This document shows, one piece after another, positions 30,096-36,964 of a stretch of 64,000 nucleotides of DNA. The notes beneath the pieces were generated by a model. It was not told the DNA's origin and made no database searches. It worked only from the letters and a program-made list of their open reading frames with translations. The stretch is from CAWEBF01 sp963807235 (GTDB lineage: Bacteria > Acidobacteriota > Vicinamibacteria > Vicinamibacterales > UBA2999). The first letter of the stretch is position 1; every line of letters starts with the position of its first letter. The position numbers and the translations under genes are program-made. The stretch is from positions 1 through 64,000 of the forward strand of contig CAWEBF010000018.1 in assembly GCA_963807235.1 (NCBI GenBank). The letters run 5' to 3'.

Positions 30096-31301
30096 TTAGC
30101 TCGCGAGCACCCCGACGCTGTGCTCGGTCGATTCGTCGGCCTCGATGCCGGCGCAGCAGGTGCGGTTGCGGCCTTCTCGTTTTGCCCTGTACAGCGCCCG
30201 GTCGGCCCGCCGCACCAGCGCGAGGCCGTCCGTCTCGCCGTGCTCTGACGTGGTGTAGCCGACGCTGACCGACACGGCCTGAGGGCCGGAGTGATCGAGC
30301 CGGAGGCTGGCGATCTGCTCTCGAACCTTCTCCGCGACCTTCGTCGCGCCCTGTGACGGCGTGTCGGGAAGCACGACGAGGAACTCGTCCCCGCCGATAC
30401 GGCAGCACACGTCGCTGGCACGCACCACGCGCGCGACGACACGCCCGACGCTCTCGAGCACCATGTCGCCGCACAGGTGTCCGGCCGTGTCGTTGACGGT
30501 CTTGAAGTCGTCGATGTCGAACAGCAGGATTGACACCGGGCGACCGGTTCGGTTCCCTCTGCGAAGCTCGCCGTGGAGGCGTTCGAGTCCGTAGGCGCGC
30601 GTGACGCAGCCTGTCAGCGGGTCCTTGATGGCGCGGCGCCGGCTCTCGTCCAGCACGTCGAGATTGCGCAGCGCCAACGCCACGAACGCCCCCACTGCGG
30701 CCAACGCGCTTTTCTCCGACGTGCTCAAGGCAGGCTGGTTGCTTACTCCGAGGACGCCAATCGTCCGGTCGCCGACCGCCAGGGCAAAGCAGACGTCGTC
30801 ACCGATGAGCAGGCCCGTTCGCGCGGCGGGCAGGCCAATCGAATCCGCCCGCGTCAGTCGCTCGGACGCCGGCTCCGCGGTCTCGAATGAATCGGCCGTC
30901 GCGTCTCCCAGGAATTCGAGCCACTGCTGGTCCTGCCAGCGCAGCACCCAGTACTTGCGGTCGCCGCAGAAGGTCGGCAGGAGCTGGTGGAGCGTCTGTC
31001 GGATCCCCTCGCGGTCGAGCGATTCGGCCAGGGCGCGGCCGAGCCTCAGGAGACGCTCGGCCTCCTCGGTTCTGACGAGCGATTGACGAGCCTCCTCCGC
31101 GAGCTCGCGCCGTCGCTTGTACTGATGAAACGCGAGCGTCACCGACAGCACCGTGAGCGCCGGTACCAGCGCCACGTCGTAGGTGCTTTCCACGCTGTCG
31201 GCCAGCTCGAACAGGTCCTGGAGGGGCCGGTTGAACAGAACGAAGGTGCCGATGACCAGTGAACTGGCCAGGCCCGCGTCGCGCCGGCTAATCAGTTGCA
31301 T
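30096..31301 (-). CDS. Diguanylate cyclase with membrane helices and GAF domain
   Basis: 401 residues. Two N-terminal membrane helices (SSLVIGTFVLFNRPLQDLF and VALVPALTVLSVTLAF), a GAF-like sensor (about 75-215), and a GGDEF domain with DPLTGCVTRAYGL, FDIDDFKTVNDTAGH and the intact site GGDEF (303-307). Makes c-di-GMP. It is convergent with the kinase gene, separated by only 6 bases. ATG at 31301; no SD is obvious. Intact. Confidence 0.93.
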   Translation of the reverse strand: MQLISRRDAGLASSLVIGTFVLFNRPLQDLFELADSVESTYDVALVPALTVLSVTLAFHQYKRRRELAEEARQSLVRTEEAERLLRLGRALAESLDREGIRQTLHQLLPTFCGDRKYWVLRWQDQQWLEFLGDATADSFETAEPASERLTRADSIGLPAARTGLLIGDDVCFALAVGDRTIGVLGVSNQPALSTSEKSALAAVGAFVALALRNLDVLDESRRRAIKDPLTGCVTRAYGLERLHGELRRGNRTGRPVSILLFDIDDFKTVNDTAGHLCGDMVLESVGRVVARVVRASDVCCRIGGDEFLVVLPDTPSQGATKVAEKVREQIASLRLDHSGPQAVSVSVGYTTSEHGETDGLALVRRADRALYRAKREGRNRTCCAGIEADESTEHSVGVLAS

Positions 31302-31452
31302 GGCGCGTGGTCGGGGCGGGCCCGTTCGCCGCCGCGGTCCAACTCTGTCCGTGTTTGCCCGGTTCGTGAAATTGTGTGCACCTGAACTCCGCTGGTCACT
31401 TCCAGCTATCGGCGCGACCGGACGAACGAATTAACGGCAGAGCCGGTGCGGG
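31302..31452. other. Intergenic, 151 bases
   Basis: Between the cyclase start and the end of the TerB-like gene. I see no gene or clear structure in it. Confidence 0.4.
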
Positions 31453-31989
31453 CTACTGGGCCGACGGTTCCGGAGCCTTTCCCCGGCCGGGCAGGAAGCG
31501 GCCGTGCATCACCCGCAGCTTCACCAGGTCCTGCGGCAGGATCTTGAGCTGGTTCACGATGCGGTGAATCTCGCTTTCCTCCGACAGCGAGATCGCCTGG
31601 TCGCTCGACGCCACCATGAACAGGCACCGCGCCAGCCCCAGCTTCTCCTCGTATCCGGTGGATTCGGCGAATTCGCGCGCGACGTCGTAGTCGGCCGTGC
31701 CGCCGAAGAGCAGGTTGCTGGTCTTGGCGAGACCCACGACGACGGTGGCCTGTTCCGGCGTGAGCTGTGCCTGCTCGATGACCAGCGCCTCCATCGCCCG
31801 CACTTCCTCCTCGCTCGCGTGGCGATCCGCCAGCGCGACGCGTCCCAGCAGGTAGGCGAAGCGCGCCAGGTGACGTGCGCGGCTGGGTTCCAGGCGATCG
31901 AGCGAGTCGATCAGGTCGTGGAGCGGCGTGTGTTCCGGCGCCGCCGCTTCCTGCACGCCGAGCCAGGACATCAGGGCCTTGAAGGGCAT
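31453..31989 (-). CDS. TerB-like (DUF533-type) helical protein
   Basis: 178-residue all-helical TerB-fold protein. Two helical repeats each carry the acidic motif of the family: YLLGRVALADRHASEEEVRA and CLFMVASSDQAISLSEESE, where Asp/Glu side chains could bind metal. The role is uncertain: TerB proteins link to tellurite resistance and membrane stress, but stand-alone copies like this are widespread. The gene is cytoplasmic and monocistronic by context. The start at 31989 is supported by a TAAAAT -10 six bases upstream. Confidence 0.8.
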   Translation of the reverse strand: MPFKALMSWLGVQEAAAPEHTPLHDLIDSLDRLEPSRARHLARFAYLLGRVALADRHASEEEVRAMEALVIEQAQLTPEQATVVVGLAKTSNLLFGGTADYDVAREFAESTGYEEKLGLARCLFMVASSDQAISLSEESEIHRIVNQLKILPQDLVKLRVMHGRFLPGRGKAPEPSAQ

Positions 31990-31995
31990 GCCTCG

Positions 31996-32001
31996 ATTTT
32001 A
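31996..32001 (-). promoter_or_regulatory. -10 element of the TerB-like gene, leaderless type
   Basis: TAAAAT on the minus strand, six bases (CGAGGC) before the ATG at 31989. The overlapping GAGG could also act as an SD if transcription starts further upstream. Confidence 0.4.
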
Positions 32002-32062
32002 ACGGGGGAAAACCGGACGGCCGGCCCTCTCCCCGTAATGCCGTCGGTCGGCTGAACGACCC

Positions 32063-32446
32063 CTATTCGCCGGGGCCCTTCGACGGTGCGTAGGGCACGC
32101 TCTCGACCCGCAACGGGCGCTCCGCCGTCACGCGGACCGTGCCCTGCACGGTCACGTCGAGCGGCCGTTCGGTCTCGACCCTGATTGCCCGGTCGGCCGT
32201 GACCTCGGTGGTCAGCCGATCCACGGCGTCGCGGGACGCAGCCGGAATGCGGCGGTAGCTGCCCACCACGGCCACCGGCAGGAAGCCGGCCTCCGGGCCC
32301 GACAGCTCGATGCCGGTAATGACCACGGGTGTGGGCGCCCGCTGAGCCTGTGCGACGACCGGCGTGGCGCCGTCCTTCAGACCTATCCACAGCAGCTCAA
32401 CGGCGATGACGGTCAGGATGATTTTCACGTAGCGATCGATGTGCAT
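32063..32446 (-). CDS. Single-span hypothetical protein
   Basis: 127 residues. An N-terminal membrane helix (IILTVIAVELLWIGL) precedes an extracytoplasmic part rich in Val/Thr/Arg with three similar segments (ADRAIRVETERPLDV, VQGTVRVTAERPLRV), a short beta-repeat pattern. ATG at 32446 has a GAGGT SD, and a TACAAT -10 lies about 21 bases upstream. No family recognised. Confidence 0.65.
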   Translation of the reverse strand: MHIDRYVKIILTVIAVELLWIGLKDGATPVVAQAQRAPTPVVITGIELSGPEAGFLPVAVVGSYRRIPAASRDAVDRLTTEVTADRAIRVETERPLDVTVQGTVRVTAERPLRVESVPYAPSKGPGE

Positions 32447-32512
32447 GCAGGACCTCGGCTAGCCAGCATTGTACGCGGGGGCCTTACTATACTGAGGCAC
32501 TGAGGCACCTCA

Positions 32513-32589
32513 ACAAGCGAGGCCCTGCTTCAGCTCTGGAGGGGGCCTCGCTTGTGCAGTGTTTGATTGCCCGCGCGTGCGCGCGGGCG
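32513..32589 (+). repeat. Nested-hairpin repeat element, copy 4 (partial)
   Basis: A 13-bp perfect inverted repeat ACAAGCGAGGCCC/GGGCCTCGCTTGT (32513-32555), the core GCAGTGTTTGATTG, then GCCCGCGCG/CGCGCGGGC (32569-32588). Same first two modules as copy 1, no third hairpin. It lies 10 bases upstream of the GTG of the next gene and could influence its expression. Confidence 0.8.
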
Positions 32590-32599
32590 GGAGCGACCC

Positions 32600-33124
32600 G
32601 TGAGCGAAGAGGCGGAAACCAAAGCGTGTCCGGCATGCGGCGAAACCATCAAGGCCGCTGCCATCAAGTGCCGGTTCTGCAACACCGACCTCCAGACCTT
32701 CGAAAGCGCCAGGGAGGCCGAGGAGGAGCGCGAGCTGTTCGTCGGGCGGCCCACGCCCATCACCAGCGCAGGGGAGTGGGTGATCGTCGGCATCACCCTC
32801 GGCATCGCCTACCTGGTCTACTGGGTGCGCAGCCTGTCGCTGCATTACCGCATCACCACACAGCGCATCCAGATCGAGCACGGCCTCTTCTCCACGATCA
32901 AGGACAACGTGGAGCTGTTCCGGATCGACCACTTCGACCTGCACAGACCGCTCGGCATGCGGATGATCAACCAGTCGGTGCTGCACCTGCGGTCGAGCGA
33001 TCCCCATTTCCCGACGGTGATGCTCAAGGGCGTGCCGCAGCTGGATCAGCTCGCCGATACGCTGCGTGAGTGCTCGCTCAGGGAGCGCACGCGCCGCCGC
33101 GTGACGACGTTCGTGGACGCCTGA
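32600..33124 (+). CDS. Zinc-ribbon plus bacterial PH domain protein
   Basis: 174 residues. An N-terminal double CxxC zinc ribbon (CPACGETIKAAAIKCRFC) is followed by a membrane hairpin-like hydrophobic stretch (WVIVGITLGIAYLVYWV) and a bPH_2/YdbT-type PH domain (HYRITTQRIQIEHGLFSTIK, IDHFDLHRPLG). Probably a membrane-associated scaffold. GTG start at 32600; the longer in-frame ATG at 32567 would lie inside the repeat element and is less likely. The ABC ATPase gene follows after 14 bases. Confidence 0.82.
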   Translation: MSEEAETKACPACGETIKAAAIKCRFCNTDLQTFESAREAEEERELFVGRPTPITSAGEWVIVGITLGIAYLVYWVRSLSLHYRITTQRIQIEHGLFSTIKDNVELFRIDHFDLHRPLGMRMINQSVLHLRSSDPHFPTVMLKGVPQLDQLADTLRECSLRERTRRRVTTFVDA

Positions 33125-33138
33125 CAGGAGGCGGCCAG

Positions 33139-33966
33139 CTGACCGAGCCCGTCCTGGAATTCATCGACGCCACGGTGCTGCGCGGGCGCACCCGCGCGCT
33201 CGACGGGCTGACGCTCCGGATTCATCGAGGCGAGCACACGGCGATCCTGGGGCCGAACGGCGCCGGCAAGACGACGCTGATGCGCGTGCTCACGCTGGAC
33301 GACCGCCCCCGGACATCCGCGGGGGATACCCGGCCGGCGCTGCGCATCTTCGGCGACGACCGGACCGACGTCGAGGACCTGCGGCGCCGGATGGGCGTGG
33401 TGACGGGGGACCTGGACGCCACCTTCGGCATGAGCAGCTGGGGCGGGCGCGTGTCGGGTCTCGACGCCGCCACATCGGGCCTGCTGGGCAGCCACGGCGT
33501 GTTCTCGCACCAGGACGTCACGCCGGCGATGCGCGCCCAGGGACACGCGGCCCTGGCGCGCGTGGAGGCGGTGCACCTGGCGGACAAGCCGCTGACCGAG
33601 ATGTCCACGGGCGAGCGCCGCCGTGTGCTGATCGCGCGCGCGCTCGTCACGAAGCCCGAGGTGCTGGTGCTCGACGAGCCGACGACGGGGCTGGACTTCG
33701 TGGCCCGGCACCAGTTCCTGGAATCCGTGCGGCGGCTCGCGCGCGAGGGTACGACGATCCTGATCGTGACGCACCACGTGGAAGAGGTGATTCCCGAGAT
33801 CCGCCGCGTGGTACTGCTGCAGCGTGGACGCGTGGCGTTCGACGGCACCCCGGCGGAGGCGCTGACATCCGAGCGCCTGGCTGCCGTCTACGGCGCGCCG
33901 CTCACGGTCGAGCGGCATGGGGACTATTACGCGGTTCGCGTCGTGGAGAGCGCCCCTACTTCGTAG
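33139..33966 (+). CDS. ABC transporter ATP-binding protein (CTG start likely)
   Basis: ATPase with Walker A GPNGAGKTT, signature STGERRRVLIARAL, Walker B VLVLDEPTTGLD and the H-loop THHVEE, all intact. It looks like the ModF/YlmA group of stand-alone ATPases; no permease gene is adjacent. AGGAGG ends 7 bases before a CTG at 33139, and there is no ATG, GTG or TTG in frame nearby except an ATG at 33070 that would overlap the previous gene by 55 bases. A rare CTG start, or a base error at it, is the best reading. Length from there is 275 residues. Confidence 0.85.
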   Translation: MTEPVLEFIDATVLRGRTRALDGLTLRIHRGEHTAILGPNGAGKTTLMRVLTLDDRPRTSAGDTRPALRIFGDDRTDVEDLRRRMGVVTGDLDATFGMSSWGGRVSGLDAATSGLLGSHGVFSHQDVTPAMRAQGHAALARVEAVHLADKPLTEMSTGERRRVLIARALVTKPEVLVLDEPTTGLDFVARHQFLESVRRLAREGTTILIVTHHVEEVIPEIRRVVLLQRGRVAFDGTPAEALTSERLAAVYGAPLTVERHGDYYAVRVVESAPTS

Positions 33967-34004
33967 GGGAGCTACGTAGGGGTAGCCCCTACTTCGTAGA
34001 GGGC
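33953..34004. terminator. Multiple inverted repeats between convergent genes
   Basis: Three overlapping palindromes: CCCCTAC-TTC-GTAGGGG (33953-33969, containing the stop codon of the ABC gene), GTAGGGG-TAG-CCCCTAC (33976-33992), and CCCCTACTTCGTAGAGGG (33986-34003). They lie between the ATPase gene and the MBL-fold gene and can terminate both strands. Confidence 0.65.
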
Positions 34005-34006
34005 TT

Positions 34007-34807
34007 CTACTTCGCCGGCACCACGTACCAGTCCGGCAGCCGGACCTCCACACCGGAGCCCGCCAACGCGTTCCTGAACGCCTCCAGGCTGTCGGCCACG
34101 GTGGGCGCGGTCAGCCACTCACCCGATGCCGTGGCCTTCGTGATTCGCGCCACGGTGCCGTTGTCGTAGTGCTGGAGGTACACGACCTTCGGCCGGAGCC
34201 GCTTGACGCATTCGGCCGCCGCCGCCGGCGTCATGCGCCGTGGCGGGATGTTCATCGGCAGGAACGCCACGTCGATGTCCTTGAGCGCCAGCAGCTCCGG
34301 CACGCACTCGGTGACGCCGGCGAAGAGGAGGCGCCGCCCGCCAAGCGTGATCAGGTACCCGCTGGCTTCGCCCTTGGGATGCTCGGGCGCGCCGGGCGTG
34401 AGGTCGTAGGCCGCCGTGGACTCCACGCGCACGCCGGCGAGCGTGGTGGACTGGCCATTGGCCAGCGGCACGCCCTCCGCGAAACCCGCCTGCGCGTTCT
34501 TCGTCACCACGACCGGCGCACCCGGGCGCCGCAGGAACGCGATGGCCTTCGCGTCGAGGTGATGCCCCGGATCGTCGGTGACGAGGATCAGGCTGGCCTT
34601 TTTCAGGCGCGCGAGGTCCGCCATGCTCCACGGATCCACGTGCACGACCGTGTCGCGATACTCGACCTGCACGCTGGCATGCAGGACCGGCGTGATCAGG
34701 ATGTCGCCGCCCGTGGCGGCGGGGTAGCGATCGGCGTCACGCCCCTGGCCCGCGGCAACGGTGACCGCGGCCGCCACCAACAGTCCCACGATCGTGATTG
34801 TTCGCAT
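34007..34807 (-). CDS. Exported MBL-fold protein with altered metal site
   Basis: 266 residues with a signal peptide (ITIVGLLVAAAVTVAAGQG). Metallo-beta-lactamase fold of the UlaG/UPF0173 type. In place of the usual HxHxDH-type motif it has TDDPGHHLD (77-85), and the usual FAGDTE segment reads FAGVTE, with Val at 165. These changes remove likely zinc ligands. The C-terminal YLQHYDNGT matches the family's final His region. ATG at 34807, GGAGG SD, TAGAAT -10 about 20 bases upstream. It may be non-catalytic or use a different metal arrangement. Confidence 0.8.
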   Translation of the reverse strand: MRTITIVGLLVAAAVTVAAGQGRDADRYPAATGGDILITPVLHASVQVEYRDTVVHVDPWSMADLARLKKASLILVTDDPGHHLDAKAIAFLRRPGAPVVVTKNAQAGFAEGVPLANGQSTTLAGVRVESTAAYDLTPGAPEHPKGEASGYLITLGGRRLLFAGVTECVPELLALKDIDVAFLPMNIPPRRMTPAAAAECVKRLRPKVVYLQHYDNGTVARITKATASGEWLTAPTVADSLEAFRNALAGSGVEVRLPDWYVVPAK

Positions 34808-34833
34808 GATTCGCCTCCGCCGCGATTCTACTG

Positions 34834-34861
34834 GAGCCTGGAGCCTGGAGCCCGGAGCCCG
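34834..34861. repeat. 7-bp tandem repeat, GAGCCTG/GAGCCCG x4
   Basis: Four copies (GAGCCTG twice, GAGCCCG twice) between divergent genes, ending next to the promoter of the S9 peptidase gene. Confidence 0.9.
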
Positions 34862-34862
34862 T

Positions 34863-34868
34863 TAAAGT
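34863..34868 (+). promoter_or_regulatory. -10 element of the S9 peptidase gene, leaderless type
   Basis: TAAAGT six bases before the GTG at 34875, with no SD. It abuts the 7-bp repeat. Confidence 0.35.
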
Positions 34869-34874
34869 GGACTC

Positions 34875-36854
34875 GTGGAACAACCCTACGGCACCTGGCA
34901 ATCGCCAATAACCGCCGCGCTCGTGGCGGCGCAGGGCGTCCGTCTCAGCAGCGTCGCGCTGGACGGCGACGCCGTCTACTGGATCGAAGGCCGGCCGCAT
35001 GAAGCCGGGCGCAACGTGCTGGTGCGGCGCGCGGGAGACGGCACGACGCACGACGTGACGCCGGCCGGCTTCAACACGCGCTCACGCGTGCACGAGTACG
35101 GTGGCGGCGCCTACCTGGCCGACGGCCGGCGGTTGTACTTCGTCAACTTCGGCGATCAGCGCGTCTATGCCCTGGACCTCGAGGATGGCGCGGCGCCCGC
35201 GCCGCTCACGCCCGAAGGTGCATTCTGCTACGGCGACTTCACGCTGGATCGCGTGCGCGGGCGGCTGATCTGCATCCGGGAGGACCACACCGTGGCCGGA
35301 CGCGAGGCCGTCACCACACTCGTCGGCATCCCGCTCGACGGCGGCGCCACGCACGTGCTGGCCTCGGGCGAAGACTTCTACTCGACCCCGCGCATCAGTC
35401 CCGATGGCAAGAGCCTGTGCTGGCTGTCGTGGCGTCACCCGCGCATGCCGTGGGACGGCACCGAGCTGTGGGTCGCCCACATCGGCAGCGAGAGCGGCCT
35501 TGGCCCAGCCACGCTCGTAGCGGGCGGAGCAGAGGAGTCGATCTACCAGCCGGGATGGCTCCCGGACGGCTCGCTGCTGTTTGCCAGCGATCGCGACGGC
35601 TGGTGGCGGCTGTACCGCGCTGTGGCACCCTTCGCAGCCGTCTCGCCGCTGCTGCGTACGCCGCCGTCTGACACGGAGTTCGGGCGGCCGCAGTGGATCC
35701 TGGGCACGGCCACATGGGCCAGCGCCGGCGCCGATCGTCTGGTCGTGTCGTTTACCAGGAATGGTCGATGGCACCTGGGCCTTGTGGACGCGGCGTCAGG
35801 CTCGCTCACGCCGATCGCGCCGGATCTGCAGCCGGATGAATGGCTGGCGGCGTCGCCGTCGCAGGTGGTGCTCGTGGCAGGACAGAGTCGCGCCGCCGAC
35901 GCCGTGATGGCCGTGCCGCTCGATGGCGGAGAGCCCCGCACTTTGAAGCGCGCGTCAGACGTTTCGCTCGAGCCCGAGTCGGTGTCGGTGGCCGAGCCGA
36001 TCGAGTTTTCGACAGCCGGCCCCGGCCCTGCGGAGGGAGGTAGGGCCGCGGCTTACGCGTTCTACTACCCCCCGCGCAACGCGACGTATCACGCGAGCGC
36101 CACAGAGCGCCCCCCGCTCATCGTGATCGGCCACGGCGGGCCGATTGCCGCCGCCGATCCCAGCTTCGATCTCAAGATCCAGTTCTGGACCACGCGCGGG
36201 TTCGCCGTCGTGGACGTGAACTACGGCGGCAGCACCGGGTTCGGGCGCGAGTACCGGCGCCGACTGAACGGCCAGTGGGGCATCGTGGACGTGTCGGATC
36301 TCATCCACGCGGCGCGCCACCTCGTGGCGGCCGGCCAGGCCGATGGGCGCCGGCTGGCCATCCGCGGCGGCAGCGCCGGGGGATACACGGTGCTGGCGGC
36401 GCTGACCCAGCACCCGGAGGCGTTCGCGGCGGGCGCCAGCTACTACGGCGTCAGCGACCTGGAAGCGCTGATGACCGACTCGCACAAGTTCGAGGCGCGA
36501 TGCCTCGACATCCTGATCGGGCCCTACCCGGCGATGCGCGACGAATACCGCCGGCGGTCGCCGATCCATGCGGTGGACCGGCTGTCGTGCCCGTTGATCC
36601 TGTTTCAGGGCCTCGAGGACAAGGTGGTGCCGCCAAACCAGTCGGAGATGATGGCCGAGGCGCTGCGCGCGAAGGGCCTGCCGGTGGCGTATCTCGCGTT
36701 CGAGGGCGAGCAGCACGGTTTCCGGCGCGCGGAGACCATCATCCGGAGCCTCGAAGCCGAGCTATCGTTCTACGGAGCCGTGTTCGGCTTCACGCCCGCC
36801 GACAGCATCGAGCCCCCGCACATCGAGAACGCACACCGGCTGCCGGCGAGGTAA
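34875..36854 (+). CDS. S9 family prolyl oligopeptidase-type peptidase
   Basis: 659-residue cytoplasmic serine peptidase or acyl-aminoacyl peptidase. An N-terminal beta-propeller (about 25-400) shows repeats such as FYSTPRISPDGKSLCWLSW and GWLPDGSLLFASDRDGWW. The alpha/beta-hydrolase domain has the oxyanion HGGP, catalytic Ser500 in GGSAGGY, Asp582 in LEDKVVPP and His614 in EQHGF, so the triad is complete. No signal peptide. GTG start. It converges on the M49 peptidase gene. Probably cleaves short peptides. Confidence 0.93.
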   Translation: MEQPYGTWQSPITAALVAAQGVRLSSVALDGDAVYWIEGRPHEAGRNVLVRRAGDGTTHDVTPAGFNTRSRVHEYGGGAYLADGRRLYFVNFGDQRVYALDLEDGAAPAPLTPEGAFCYGDFTLDRVRGRLICIREDHTVAGREAVTTLVGIPLDGGATHVLASGEDFYSTPRISPDGKSLCWLSWRHPRMPWDGTELWVAHIGSESGLGPATLVAGGAEESIYQPGWLPDGSLLFASDRDGWWRLYRAVAPFAAVSPLLRTPPSDTEFGRPQWILGTATWASAGADRLVVSFTRNGRWHLGLVDAASGSLTPIAPDLQPDEWLAASPSQVVLVAGQSRAADAVMAVPLDGGEPRTLKRASDVSLEPESVSVAEPIEFSTAGPGPAEGGRAAAYAFYYPPRNATYHASATERPPLIVIGHGGPIAAADPSFDLKIQFWTTRGFAVVDVNYGGSTGFGREYRRRLNGQWGIVDVSDLIHAARHLVAAGQADGRRLAIRGGSAGGYTVLAALTQHPEAFAAGASYYGVSDLEALMTDSHKFEARCLDILIGPYPAMRDEYRRRSPIHAVDRLSCPLILFQGLEDKVVPPNQSEMMAEALRAKGLPVAYLAFEGEQHGFRRAETIIRSLEAELSFYGAVFGFTPADSIEPPHIENAHRLPAR

Positions 36855-36855
36855 A

Positions 36856-36931
36856 TGCACAATGCACAATTCACAATTCACAAACTGCAGTTCCGGACCG
36901 GCTTTGTGACTTGTGAATTGTGACTTGTGAA
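36856..36931. repeat. Two inverted 7-bp arrays
   Basis: Left array: TGCACAA x2, TTCACAA x2 (36856-36883). Right array: TTGTGAC, TTGTGAA, TTGTGAC, TTGTGAA (36904-36931). The right array is the reverse complement of the left one, so the 76 bases can fold into a long hairpin with a 20-base loop between the convergent S9 and M49 peptidase genes. Confidence 0.85.
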
Positions 36932-36933
36932 TT

Positions 36934-36964
36934 CTCGGGGGCGGACTATTTCCGCGCCCCCGAG
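36934..36964 (-). terminator. GC-rich hairpin at the end of the M49 gene
   Basis: CTCGGGGGCG (36934-36943) pairs with CGCCCCCGAG (36955-36964). It contains the stop codon of the M49 gene in its loop. Confidence 0.55.
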
